Shown here: piece after piece, positions 55,085 through 64,000 of the stretch
Numbering within the stretch: position 1 is the first letter of the stretch
Layout: each line of letters opens with the position of its first letter
NCBI GenBank assembly: GCA_021812385.1
Contig: JAKANO010000002.1
Location: 239,485-303,484 of the forward strand
Length of the DNA: 64,000 nt
Direction: 5' to 3'
Origin: Pseudomonadota bacterium
GTDB taxonomy: Bacteria > Pseudomonadota > Gammaproteobacteria > Burkholderiales > Thiobacteraceae
The notes under the pieces: model-generated
The model's input: the letters and a program-made list of their open reading frames with translations, nothing else
What the model was told of the DNA's origin: nothing
The model's database searches: none
Position numbers and translations under genes: made by a program

Positions 55085-55744
55085 ATGACTGACTTCTCGG
55101 GCCAAATCATCAATCTCTGCGCGGCGCTGCTGCTGTTGGTCGCATTCGGCATGCTGTCGCAGCGCCGCGTGCTATCGCTGATCAACCTATTCGCAGCCCA
55201 GGGTTTGATTCTGACGATCAGTACCGCGGTGGTCGCCTATTCCTCGCATCAGAGCCACCTGTATTACTCGGCGGCGTTGACGCTGGTGTTGAAGGTCATT
55301 CTCCTGCCGTGGATCCTGCATCGCCTGATTCGCAAGCTCAACGTCAAATGGGACATCGAGACCCTGTTCAACATCCCCGCCACCATGCTCATCGGCATTG
55401 TGCTGGTGATTTTCGCCTTCAATCTGGCCGCGCCGATTTCGCAAATGGCCGGCACCATTACCAAGAGCACGCTGGGCATCGCCATGGCCAGCGTGTTGCT
55501 GTCGTTCCTGATGATGATCACGCGCAGCAAGGCCGTGCCCCAAGTCATCGGTTTTCTCGCCATGGAAAACGGCCTGTTCTTCGCCGCCACCAGCGCCACC
55601 TATGGCATGCCCATGGTGGTGGAACTGGGCATCGCGCTCGACGTGCTGGTGGGCATGTTCATTCTTGGCATCTTCTTCTTCCAGATTCGAGAAACGTTCG
55701 ATAGCCTGGATTTGAAGCACATGGAAAAACTCAAGGAAGATTGA
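55085..55744 (+). CDS. hyfE: Hydrogenase-4 subunit E-like membrane protein
   Basis: 219 aa with about six to seven helices. It has HyfE character, with an N-terminal NuoK-like portion (FAAQGLILTISTAVVAY) and QVIGFLAMENGLFFAATSATYGMPMVVELGIALDVLVGMFILGIFFFQI, the conserved C-terminal part. It follows hyfC after 1 nt. It is part of the membrane arm together with HyfB and HyfF. Confidence 0.9.
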   Translation: MTDFSGQIINLCAALLLLVAFGMLSQRRVLSLINLFAAQGLILTISTAVVAYSSHQSHLYYSAALTLVLKVILLPWILHRLIRKLNVKWDIETLFNIPATMLIGIVLVIFAFNLAAPISQMAGTITKSTLGIAMASVLLSFLMMITRSKAVPQVIGFLAMENGLFFAATSATYGMPMVVELGIALDVLVGMFILGIFFFQIRETFDSLDLKHMEKLKED

Positions 55745-55745
55745 C

Positions 55746-57194
55746 GTGGAAATTCTCTGGGTACTCGCTATTCCCTTGCTCGGCGGCGTGCTGCTGGCGC
55801 TGTTCGGCTGCCGCCGCTTCGCGCCCGAGCTCAATTCCTTGATGAGCTTCGCTACCCTCATTGCCGCAACGGCGCTCACCATCCGCGTCATTAACGATGG
55901 GCCGATCACCGCATTGAACGAGCAATTCTTCGTCGATTCCTTTAATGTCTTTCTGGTCGCGCTGACCGCCTTCGTCGGCTTCACCACCTCGCTGTTCTCG
56001 CGCCCTTATATGCGCATCGAGCAAGATCGCGGCAAGCTCACCGTCAACATGCTGCGCCTGTATCACAGCATGTATCAACTGTTCAGCTTCACCATGCTGC
56101 TCGCGCTGCTGACCAACAATCTGGGCATTCTGTGGGTCGCGATGGAAGCCGCCACCCTCACCACGGTATTGCTGGTTTCGCTTTACCGCACCCCGGCCAG
56201 CCTGGAGGCGGCCTGGAAATATTTCATTCTGTGCGGCGTCGGTATTGCACAAGCGCTGTTCGGCACCATCCTGCTGTATTTCGCGGCGGAAAAAGTCTTG
56301 GGCGCTGGCGGCAATGCCTTGCTGTGGACGCATCTCAACGGCGTCAAAGGCCAACTCGAGCCGACCGTGTTGTCGCTGGCCTTCGTCTTTCTGCTCGTGG
56401 GTTACGGCACCAAAGTCGGCTTAGCGCCCTTGCACAACTGGCTGCCGGATGCGCACGCCGAAGGCCCGACGCCGATCTCGGCCGTGCTCTCCGGCTTATT
56501 GCTGAATGTCGCCCTATATGCGGTGGTGCGCTCCAAAGTATTGGTGGATGGCGCGCTCGGCAATCACTTCGCGGGCAACCTGATGATGGGATTCGGCTTG
56601 CTCAGCGTGGTGATGGCGGCATTTTTCCTGTCGCGGCAGAAAGACGTGAAACGCCTGTTCGCCTATTCCTCCATCGAACACATGGGCTTGACCACGTTCG
56701 CCTTCGGCATGGGCGGGCCGGTCGCCACCTTCGCCGCGATGTTGCACATGACGGTGCACTCCCTCACCAAGTCGGCGATCTTTTTTGCGGTCGGCCACGC
56801 CACGCAAAAAAGCGGCACGCAGTTCATTGCAGACATCCGCGGCCTGATCCAGACCAACCCCACCATTGGCTGGGGACTGATGATCGGCTCCCTGGCCATC
56901 CTCGGCATGCCGCCCTTCGGCGTATTCGCCAGCGAATTCATGATTCTGACCACCGCCATGCACAGTTATCCTTGGACCACGCCCTTCCTGCTGGTCGCGC
57001 TGGGCGTTGCCTTCGCCGCGATTTTCGGCAAGGTACAGACCATGGTGTTCGGCGAAACCACCGGCCAGCGTCTACCGCATCCGCCGGCACTGCTGCCGGT
57101 ATTTGCGCATCTGGCCTTGGTGCTGCTGCTCGGCGTGTACATCCCGCCCTATCTCGCAAACTGGTATCGTCAGGCAGTGGCCTTGCTCGGATGA
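55746..57194 (+). CDS. hyfF: Hydrogenase-4 subunit F-like antiporter subunit
   Basis: 482 aa starting with GTG (55746), with AAGGA 9-10 nt upstream. KVGLAPLHNWLPDAHAEGPTPISAVLSGLLLNVALYAVVR is the ion-channel signature of the NuoL/M family. Conserved Glu/Lys/His residues in the helices suggest it can translocate protons or Na+. With HyfB it gives the complex two antiporter-like modules. It ends 4 nt before the hyfG start. Confidence 0.92.
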   Translation: MEILWVLAIPLLGGVLLALFGCRRFAPELNSLMSFATLIAATALTIRVINDGPITALNEQFFVDSFNVFLVALTAFVGFTTSLFSRPYMRIEQDRGKLTVNMLRLYHSMYQLFSFTMLLALLTNNLGILWVAMEAATLTTVLLVSLYRTPASLEAAWKYFILCGVGIAQALFGTILLYFAAEKVLGAGGNALLWTHLNGVKGQLEPTVLSLAFVFLLVGYGTKVGLAPLHNWLPDAHAEGPTPISAVLSGLLLNVALYAVVRSKVLVDGALGNHFAGNLMMGFGLLSVVMAAFFLSRQKDVKRLFAYSSIEHMGLTTFAFGMGGPVATFAAMLHMTVHSLTKSAIFFAVGHATQKSGTQFIADIRGLIQTNPTIGWGLMIGSLAILGMPPFGVFASEFMILTTAMHSYPWTTPFLLVALGVAFAAIFGKVQTMVFGETTGQRLPHPPALLPVFAHLALVLLLGVYIPPYLANWYRQAVALLG

Positions 57195-57198
57195 AAAT

Positions 57199-58746
57199 AT
57201 GACCCTGGACGAAACAATGCATGGCTTCCCCCAACTCGCCACGGCGATGCCGGTCTGGCACGGCACCGTTGAGGCCAAGCCCTTCCGCGATTTATGCGAA
57301 GAAGTGCGACGCAGCGGCGGCAAACTGGTGGCGCTTTGGGGCAGCGATGAAACCGCGCGTGAAAACGGCTACGCTTTGCATGCCGCCTTGATCACGGTGC
57401 GCGGCATGCTGTGCTTGAGCCTGCCGATTGCCGTTGATCGGCCAGCCTTTCCCGACATCAGCGACCTGTTCCCCGGCGCCAACCGCATGCAGCGCGCCGT
57501 GGCCGACATGCTGGGCTTGCATGCGCTCGGCAGCGATGATCAGCGCAAATGGTTGCGCCATGCATCCTGGCCCGGCGACGTGCATCCGCTGCGTAAAAGT
57601 TTCGATGCCGCGAACAAATTTCCCACCGATAGCGACGCCTATGCTTTCGTTCCGGTCAGCGGCGACGGCGTGCACGAAATTCCGGTGGGACCGGTGCATG
57701 CCGGCACCATCGAACCGGGGCATTTCCGTTTTTCCATCATCGGTGAGCGCGTGCTGCGCCTGGAGCAACGTCTCGGCTATACCCACAAGGGCATCGAAAA
57801 ACGCTTTGAACAAATGACGCTGACGCAAGGGGCAAAACTGGCCGGCCGCATCAGCGGCGACAGCACGGTGGCCTATGCTTGGGCCTATGCACAAGCGGTG
57901 GAAAGCGTGACCGGCGCGCAACCCTCTGCGCGCGCCTTGGCCCTGCGCGGCGTGCTGCTGGAGCTGGAGCGCATCCATAACCATCTCGGCGATCTCGGCT
58001 ACCTCGGCAACGATGTGGCGCTGGCCTTTGGCTTCGCGCAGTTCTGGATCCTCAAAGAAGACGCGCTGCGCATGAACGGTGAATTATTCGGCCATCGCTA
58101 TCTGATGGATAAAGTGCTGCCCGGCGGTGTGAGCTGCGACCTGGATGAACGAGGCTGCGAACGCATCCGGCAATTGCTCAGCCATTTGGAAAATGAAGTC
58201 TCAGTGCTGAGAAATATTTACGACGAACATGCCGGGGCACAAGACCGCTTTCTCTCCACCGGCCGTGTGTCGCCGGATCTCGCGGCGCAACTCGGCCTGA
58301 CCGGCATGGCCGGGCGCGCCAGCGGTCAAGCTTGGGACTTGCGCGCGCAGTTCCCCTGCGCGCCTTACGACCAGTTAGAGGTGAACATGGCAACCCACCG
58401 CAATGGCGATGTCGCAGCGCGCGTGACCGTGCGCTTCGAGGAACTATCTGAATCTATCCGCCTGATTCGCCGCCTGCTCGACCTTCTGCCGGCGGGAGAA
58501 TTGCAAATAGCAGTCGGCAACGCACCCGACAAGGCCTTCGGTATCGGCTGGGTGGAAGGCTGGCGCGGCGAAGTGTTGGTCGCGCTGCATACCGCACCGG
58601 ATAATGCAATTCACCGGCTGCATCCGCACGACCCATCGTGGCAGAATTGGCCGGTATTGGAACACGCCATCATTGGCAATATCGTGCCGGATTTCCCGCT
58701 CATCAATAAATCGTTCAACTTGAGTTACAGCGGCCAGGATTTGTAA
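57199..58746 (+). CDS. hyfG: HyfG-like large subunit lacking the [NiFe] ligands
   Basis: 515 aa from the ATG at 57199 (MTLDETMHGFPQLATAMPVW); the track start at 57007 lies inside hyfF. A NuoC-like N-terminal domain (ISDLFPGANRMQRAVADMLGLHA) is fused to a NuoD/HycE-like domain (EIPVGPVHAGTIEPGHFRFSIIGERVLRLEQRLGYTHKGIEKRFEQM). Where hydrogenases have R[IV]CGxC it reads GRISGDSTVAYAW, and the C-terminus (NKSFNLSYSGQDL) lacks DPCxxC. No nickel site can form, so it is a hydrogenase-related, non-hydrogenase subunit. Confidence 0.92.
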   Translation: MTLDETMHGFPQLATAMPVWHGTVEAKPFRDLCEEVRRSGGKLVALWGSDETARENGYALHAALITVRGMLCLSLPIAVDRPAFPDISDLFPGANRMQRAVADMLGLHALGSDDQRKWLRHASWPGDVHPLRKSFDAANKFPTDSDAYAFVPVSGDGVHEIPVGPVHAGTIEPGHFRFSIIGERVLRLEQRLGYTHKGIEKRFEQMTLTQGAKLAGRISGDSTVAYAWAYAQAVESVTGAQPSARALALRGVLLELERIHNHLGDLGYLGNDVALAFGFAQFWILKEDALRMNGELFGHRYLMDKVLPGGVSCDLDERGCERIRQLLSHLENEVSVLRNIYDEHAGAQDRFLSTGRVSPDLAAQLGLTGMAGRASGQAWDLRAQFPCAPYDQLEVNMATHRNGDVAARVTVRFEELSESIRLIRRLLDLLPAGELQIAVGNAPDKAFGIGWVEGWRGEVLVALHTAPDNAIHRLHPHDPSWQNWPVLEHAIIGNIVPDFPLINKSFNLSYSGQDL

Positions 58747-58748
58747 GC

Positions 58749-59261
58749 ATGCACCAGATCATCAAACAAATTTTGCGCACCGGTATCAAAACCGAGACTC
58801 CGCCGCCGTCTGCCGATGCCAATCTGCGCACCGAGGCGCAACGCCTGCAGCAGGACATCCTCAGGCACTTGGGCCGGGCGCTGGCGATTCGGCATATAGA
58901 TGCAGGCTCGTGCAATGGCTGCGAACTGGAAATCCATGCCGTCAACAATCCCTATTACAACATCGAAGGCTTGGGTATCCAGTTCGTTGCCAGCCCGCGC
59001 CATGCCGACCTGCTGCTGGTTACCGGGCCGGTGTCGCGCCACATGGAGCTCGCGTTGCGGCGCACTTACGACGCCACGCCGGAGCCCAAGCTGGTCGTGG
59101 CGATTGGCGATTGCGGCTGTGACGGCGGCATCTTCGGCGAGAGCTATGCGAGCTGCGGCAAAGTGTCCAACGTTATTCCGGTGGATGTGATCGTGCCGGG
59201 CTGCCCGCCAACGCCGCTCGCCATCCTGCAAGGCATTCTCGCAGCGGTAGCTAAAACCTAA
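58749..59261 (+). CDS. hyfI: HyfI-like small subunit (NuoB family)
   Basis: 170 aa. The 4Fe-4S ligands are all present: AGSCNGCE (C55, C58), GDCGCDG (C122) and PGCPP (C152), as in the NuoB/N2 or proximal-cluster site. An N-terminal helix (about 1-45) replaces the usual ferredoxin contacts. It pairs with the HyfG-like subunit. No ferredoxin-like HyfA or HyfH gene is found next to it, so its electron donor or acceptor is unclear. It is the last gene of the hyf run. Confidence 0.93.
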   Translation: MHQIIKQILRTGIKTETPPPSADANLRTEAQRLQQDILRHLGRALAIRHIDAGSCNGCELEIHAVNNPYYNIEGLGIQFVASPRHADLLLVTGPVSRHMELALRRTYDATPEPKLVVAIGDCGCDGGIFGESYASCGKVSNVIPVDVIVPGCPPTPLAILQGILAAVAKT

Positions 59262-59337
59262 GTTTTCTGTCTGCTGGGTTGTTGGCGCACGACGGGCTCC
59301 ATAGCTGAGAAGCCCCTACGCGACCCCATCAAACATA

Positions 59338-59352
59338 GTTGCTTTTTGCAAC
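59338..59352. promoter_or_regulatory. Candidate activator dyad GTTGC-N5-GCAAC
   Basis: A perfect inverted repeat about 190 bp upstream of the predicted sigma54 start near 59535, at a normal enhancer distance. A second half-site, TGTTGCATAA, lies at 59427-59436. The same GCAACA half-sites occur upstream of the 50046 promoter. Confidence 0.35.
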
Positions 59353-59508
59353 CATGCTTTCTGAACTACAACGCGACAAATACCCCTTGAAAAGCAGAAA
59401 TATCTGCATATTAGATTATTGCTATGTGTTGCATAACTAAACACATACAGTAAATTTATTGTTCTCTAGCTAAAGACAATCCTATTAACAACAAACAGTT
59501 ATATAAAT

Positions 59509-59524
59509 TGGCACACATTCTGCT
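59509..59524 (+). promoter_or_regulatory. Sigma54 promoter upstream of the DUF599 gene
   Basis: TGGCACACATTCTGCT matches TGGCACR-N4-YTGCW with correct GG/GC spacing. It is almost the same box as at 50046 (TGGCACATAAGCTGCT). No perfect IHF site was found nearby. Confidence 0.75.
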
Positions 59525-59701
59525 TTTAAGAATCTCTTGATGGACTATGAGTAAGTAGGCGATCAAAAAATTGTCAAATTTGGAATGGCTATAATAAAAA
59601 CGCTGGCTTTTGCCGTTACCTACATCAATCACCGTGCCTGAGCGTCGCAACTCTCGACACAAGCAAAAACTGTTTATAACTTTTTTTAGGAATTTATCGC
59701 A

Positions 59702-60448
59702 ATGGACTGGTTTTTTGAACTCCAAACGGATCTAGGTGCTTTTGCTGTCAGCTGCACCATTGTCGCCGCCTATTACTACTTTCTCTGGCGCAAGACGCGC
59801 AATAACCCCACCTACACCATCCACGGCGTGAATGCCTTGGCACGCAAGCTTTGGGTGGAAAACATCATGCGCAACTCCGCCAAGGACATCATGGCGGTAC
59901 AGACACTGCGCAACTTCATCATGGCGCCGACGCTCATGGCCTCCACCGCGGCCCTGCTCATCATCGGCACACTAACGCTTTCCGGCCAGGCTGAAAATAT
60001 TTCGCACAGCTGGCACGCCCTGAGCCTCGGGGGCTCCCATTCCACCGAACTGTGGATCATGAAAGTAATGCTGCTGTTGATAGACTTCATCGTGGCCTTC
60101 TTCGCATTCGCCATGTGCGTGCGCCTGGCCAATCACGTCCTGTTCATGGTGAACGTGCCTGAGCACGACGCCCACCACAATCTTTCGCCTTCGGCGGTCG
60201 CACGCCGTCTACACCGCGCCGGCAACATGTTCGCCATCGGCATGCGCGCCTTCTTTTTTGCCATCCCCTTGGTGTTCTGGCTATTCGGCCCATATTTTTT
60301 GTTGATCTCGTCGATTGGGCTAGTCATCGCGCTTTACAACCTCGACCGCAGCGAAAAACAACCAGAAGATGAAAAAAAAATCGCGCCGTCGTCGCCCTTG
60401 ACTAAAGAGAGTTCGGTCGTTTCCATGCCATCGAAGGGCAGCAAATAG
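59702..60448 (+). CDS. DUF599 family membrane protein
   Basis: 248 aa with four to five predicted helices. FLWRKTRNNPTYTIHGVNALARKLWVENIMRNSAKDIMAVQTLRNFIMAPTLMASTAALLIIG is typical of DUF599. The C-terminal tail is charged and cytoplasmic (DRSEKQPEDEKKIAPSS). AGGAA lies about 9 nt before the ATG. It lies downstream of a sigma54 promoter resembling that of the SulP unit, hinting that it belongs to the same regulon. The biochemical role of the family is unknown. Confidence 0.85.
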   Translation: MDWFFELQTDLGAFAVSCTIVAAYYYFLWRKTRNNPTYTIHGVNALARKLWVENIMRNSAKDIMAVQTLRNFIMAPTLMASTAALLIIGTLTLSGQAENISHSWHALSLGGSHSTELWIMKVMLLLIDFIVAFFAFAMCVRLANHVLFMVNVPEHDAHHNLSPSAVARRLHRAGNMFAIGMRAFFFAIPLVFWLFGPYFLLISSIGLVIALYNLDRSEKQPEDEKKIAPSSPLTKESSVVSMPSKGSK

Positions 60449-60467
60449 GATTGGACCGTGCTTAGCA

Positions 60468-60502
60468 ATGCAAGACGGCAGGTAAAACCTGCCGTCTTGC
60501 AT
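60468..60502. terminator. Bidirectional terminator between DUF599 and DUF1223 genes
   Basis: ATGCAAGACGGCAGGT and ACCTGCCGTCTTGCAT form a 16-bp perfect stem with a 3-nt loop between the two convergent genes. The T-run is weak, but the stem is unusually long. Confidence 0.8.
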
Positions 60503-60525
60503 TTGCACCAAGCGAATTTAAGTTG

Positions 60526-61287
60526 CTAGCTGCACATCTTCAGATGCAAGGCCTGCACCACTTCGCCGCTCAGCGCATTCTGCAGAAAAGCCACGACGCC
60601 GGTTTTAGCGCTTTGCCATTCTGGCTTTAATGGCATGGTTTGCATCAAGGGCGCAGCGCCGATGCGCAACGGTCCGCGCCATTCGCGCACCACATATTCG
60701 TGATGCAACTTAACGCCGGAATTCTCGCCGGCCGCCACGTCAGACCATAAATCGTTCTCATACAGGGCGAGGTATAACACTAAATTTTCTTTTTGGCCGC
60801 TGACCGATACTTGGGCTTCGACGCGATCCGCAGCGCGCCTGGAAATCTTGAGCTGGATATTCGCGCGTGCCGGCGCTTGCTTCAAAGCATCCAGCTGCCG
60901 GGTCAAGCTGCTAGTGCTTAACCAACTGCGAAAATCACGGCCATTGATCATCACTTGCGGTGTATACACCACGCCCGATCCAGCCAGCCGGGCCATTTCG
61001 CGCTGCCGTGCGGAAAAGCCCGGATTGGCGAAGCGGTCGCGCCAGCCGATGTAATCCCAGTAATCCACATGCAGCGCCAGCGGTATGAGCCGATCCGCGG
61101 TAAAACCTTGTGACGCAAGCTGGCTCACCCAGCGGTCAGCGGGCGGGCAGCTGCTACAACCCTCGGAGGTATACAGCTCCAACAAAGCCACCCGCGCGGG
61201 GCCGCTGCTGGCGCCGCATTCCCCGGCCAATACCGCTGGCGATAATAGCAATGGCAGGCAAGCCGCATATGCAAGGCGTAACAACAT
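60526..61287 (-). CDS. DUF1223 family exported protein
   Basis: 253 aa. A signal peptide (LRLAYAACLPLLLSPAVLA) is followed by a thioredoxin-like fold with LLELYTSEGCSSCPPADRWVSQLA, where CSSC sits in the CXXC position, and HVDYWDYIGWRDRFANPGFSARQREMARLAG, diagnostic for DUF1223. It is probably a periplasmic redox-like protein of unknown substrate. It is monocistronic and divergent from the PilZ gene. Confidence 0.9.
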   Translation of the reverse strand: MLLRLAYAACLPLLLSPAVLAGECGASSGPARVALLELYTSEGCSSCPPADRWVSQLASQGFTADRLIPLALHVDYWDYIGWRDRFANPGFSARQREMARLAGSGVVYTPQVMINGRDFRSWLSTSSLTRQLDALKQAPARANIQLKISRRAADRVEAQVSVSGQKENLVLYLALYENDLWSDVAAGENSGVKLHHEYVVREWRGPLRIGAAPLMQTMPLKPEWQSAKTGVVAFLQNALSGEVVQALHLKMCS

Positions 61288-61314
61288 GATTGGTGCCCCC
61301 GCAGTTTATTTTAT

Positions 61315-61322
61315 GCCGATAA
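61315..61322 (+). promoter_or_regulatory. GCCGATAA box upstream of the PilZ gene
   Basis: A perfect sigma28-type -10 box lies about 75 nt before the PilZ-protein start, but no TAAA-like -35 is found at the correct distance. It is listed only because YcgR-type genes are often sigma28-controlled. Confidence 0.25.
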
Positions 61323-61396
61323 CATCGCAATTGTAGCGGATAAAAACCCTAACACTTACGCTTAGCACCCTAAACTCCCGCATCAAAACGCCGTTA

Positions 61397-62347
61397 ATGT
61401 TTTCAGACATTCTCGAAGCATGCAATAAATCCATGAAACTTATACCGCTAAGACGCATCGATTTGACGATAGGCAAGCCCTTGCCTTGGGCCATCTATGA
61501 CAAAAACCAAAACCTGATGATGCGCGCCGGCGAGGTTATTGAGACGCACCCACAATTTGAAGGACTGATAAAAAGGGGACTGTTCAGGCTGCCGAAAAGC
61601 ATTGCAGCCCCGGCACAAGGCGTGGCCATGGCCGCCATGCCGGCAGCCGGCGCGGAAAATACCGGCAGCGATTCCAGCTACGATTTCGAAGAAATGAAAT
61701 TGCCGGTAGGCAGCCGGCTGCAGCTGCAACTTTCCACCGATCAAGACAGCGAGCGCCACAACGCAAAATATCTTGGCCATATCAAAGGCGTGAGCTTGTT
61801 GGTCACCACCCCTGTGGTCGATGGCAAAGTATTGTTCATTCGGGAAGGCCAGACTTTCATCGTCCGCACCTTCACCGGCAAGACGGCTTTCGGTTTCACG
61901 GCCAGCGTCATTCGCGCGTGCAATGCCCCCACGCCCTATCTGCACCTGAGCTACCCCAAGCAATTGCATGGCGTCGAAATTCGCAGCACCAAGCGCTTAG
62001 CGGTCAACATTATCGCCTCAATACAGCTCCTCAACAGCGAGGCCGCCAGCGTGTCTGGCCTGATCGTCAATGTGAGCCCGAGCGGCGCTTTGATTGCGGC
62101 AACCAAAGCATTGGGTAAAGTAGGCGAATCGATCCTCGTCACTTTTCGTGTAAAACTCGGCCCGATCGATGGCTATATCGAAACCAAGGGCATCATTCGC
62201 TCCATCACGCACGTGGAAGACGGCGCCGGCGAGGATGCGCAAAAGCTCAACCACGGCATCCAATTCAAAGAACTACAGCAGCCAGACATCCTCCTGCTGC
62301 ATAGCCTCGCCTACCAAAAAATGGTGGATGGCTCGGCTGAAGTCTGA
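61397..62347 (+). CDS. PilZ-domain c-di-GMP effector (YcgR-like)
   Basis: 316 aa. An N-terminal variable region leads to a YcgR-N-like beta domain (about 105-195, LPVGSRLQLQLSTDQDSERHNAKYLGHIKGVSLLVTTP). The C-terminal PilZ domain has RSTKR as the RxxxR motif and VNVSPSGAL as the N/DxSxxG motif. Both c-di-GMP-binding elements are intact. It probably brakes flagellar or surface motility in response to c-di-GMP, for example that made by the diguanylate cyclase at 33.7 kb. The track start at 61397 or the ATG at 61433 (MKLIPLRRIDL) are both possible. Confidence 0.85.
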   Translation: MFSDILEACNKSMKLIPLRRIDLTIGKPLPWAIYDKNQNLMMRAGEVIETHPQFEGLIKRGLFRLPKSIAAPAQGVAMAAMPAAGAENTGSDSSYDFEEMKLPVGSRLQLQLSTDQDSERHNAKYLGHIKGVSLLVTTPVVDGKVLFIREGQTFIVRTFTGKTAFGFTASVIRACNAPTPYLHLSYPKQLHGVEIRSTKRLAVNIIASIQLLNSEAASVSGLIVNVSPSGALIAATKALGKVGESILVTFRVKLGPIDGYIETKGIIRSITHVEDGAGEDAQKLNHGIQFKELQQPDILLLHSLAYQKMVDGSAEV

Positions 62348-62415
62348 GCGATTCCGCGCTTGAAATGCGCAACCCCCGGAACCACTTTAAAGCAGTAAAA
62401 TAACGCTGAATAACG

Positions 62416-62437
62416 CGGGGCCGCATGCGCGGCCCCG
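62416..62437 (+). terminator. GC-rich terminator downstream of the PilZ gene
   Basis: CGGGGCCGC and GCGGCCCCG form a 9-bp stem with a 4-nt loop followed by ATCATTTTCT. The stem is nearly identical to the fimV terminator at 15161-15183. Confidence 0.7.
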
Positions 62438-62476
62438 ATCATTTTCTGTTCACCCTTTAAATGCTTAAGAGATGCT

Positions 62477-64000
<1,524 letters not shown>

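Larger units (their letters stand above)
59262..59701. other. 440-nt AT-rich intergenic region with regulatory signals
   Basis: No convincing gene lies here. The minus-strand track ORF at 59456-59725 overlaps the DUF599 start and looks random. The region holds a GTTGC-N5-GCAAC dyad (59338-59352), a TGTTGCATAA (59427-59436), a sigma54 promoter at 59509 and a TATAAT at 59590 without a well-spaced -35. Composition is clearly AT-richer than the flanking genes. The roughly 165 nt between the sigma54 start site and the DUF599 ATG could be a long leader or hide a small RNA. Confidence 0.6.

Noticed and set aside
56132-57202. 356-aa plus-strand ORF in another frame of hyfF
   Set aside because: Arg/Gly-rich out-of-frame translation of hyfF, which is complete in its own frame.
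57199-59261. A functional [NiFe] hydrogenase or formate hydrogenlyase
   Set aside because: The large subunit lacks both CxxC motifs that bind nickel and the C-terminal cleavage site. No hyp genes, maturation protease or formate dehydrogenase are in the window.
59456-59725. 89-aa minus-strand ORF in the hyfI-DUF599 gap
   Set aside because: It overlaps the DUF599 start, crosses the sigma54 promoter and has no recognisable protein features or ribosome-binding site.
61315-61322. Full sigma28 promoter for the PilZ gene
   Set aside because: Only the GCCGATAA box is present; the sequence at the -35 position is CCCCCGCA, far from TAAAGTTT.

Overview
The window is about 57-58 % GC by eye, compactly organised bacterial chromosome, most probably from a betaproteobacterium of the Nitrosomonadales type (Gallionellaceae/Sulfuricellaceae-like). 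This is inferred from protein character and gene order, not from a database match. The block leuC-leuD-leuB-asd-usg-fimV-truA-trpF-(trpB-trpA)-accD-folC-SPOR-cvpA-purF-metZ (about 3.6-24 kb, minus strand) is the classic beta/gammaproteobacterial arrangement, with trpBA inserted between trpF and accD and an entericidin-like lipoprotein between leuC and leuD. No rRNA, tRNA, CRISPR array, prophage or insertion sequence was seen.

Layout. 0-2.5 kb: the 3' end of flagellar flgL converges on htpG, which has a very good heat-shock (sigma32) promoter. 2.5-5 kb: metZ followed by two small exported-protein genes, each overlapping the next by 4 nt; metZ is preceded by a SAM-II-type riboswitch that ends in an intrinsic terminator. 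5-6.1 kb: an AT-richer islet with a higBA toxin-antitoxin pair and a small membrane protein, splitting the usual purF-metZ neighbourhood. 6.2-24 kb: the housekeeping block. 24-31 kb: a heavy-metal RND efflux operon (CzcI-like, CzcB, CzcA/CusA-like, DUF3240, CzcC) followed by the remnant of a His-tailed EamA transporter. 31-39 kb: MFS transporter, aroC, a multi-sensor diguanylate cyclase behind a sigma28 promoter, a quinone oxidoreductase-like protein and a leucyl aminopeptidase. 39-44.2 kb: a pyruvate dehydrogenase-type operon whose last gene fuses two lipoyl domains, E2 and E3 in one polypeptide. 44.2-50 kb: two two-component systems (OmpR/EnvZ type and NtrC type) flanking a small WXXGXW-repeat protein. 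50-59.3 kb: a small ORF, a SulP anion transporter and six complex-I/hydrogenase-4-like genes (hyfB,C,E,F,G,I). 59.3-64 kb: a DUF599 membrane protein, a DUF1223 protein, a PilZ protein and the 5' part of ettA.

The most interesting system is 46.9-60.4 kb. An NtrC-type kinase/regulator pair is divergent from a 65-aa ORF, the SulP transporter and a hyf-like cluster. The large-subunit homologue has lost the [NiFe]-binding cysteines (RISGDS where hydrogenases have R[IV]CGxC, and no C-terminal CxxC), while the small subunit keeps the ligands of one 4Fe-4S cluster. It is therefore not a hydrogenase but an energy-converting-hydrogenase-related membrane complex of unknown electron partner. A strong sigma54 promoter with a perfect IHF consensus precedes the 65-aa ORF/SulP unit. 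A second, nearly identical sigma54 promoter lies just after the hyf cluster, upstream of the DUF599 gene. Both upstream regions carry GTTGC/GCAAC half-sites that could be the regulator's binding sites. Together these suggest a sigma54-controlled regulon built around anion transport and an ion-translocating membrane module.

Other points of interest are the SAM-II aptamer coupled to a terminator/antiterminator, a family of five intergenic inverted repeats with periodic 8-9-nt arms (two of them inside the pdh operon), the E2-E3 fusion with a DHRxxNG active-site variant, and an RND pump lacking the first Asp of the Co/Zn/Cd motif.
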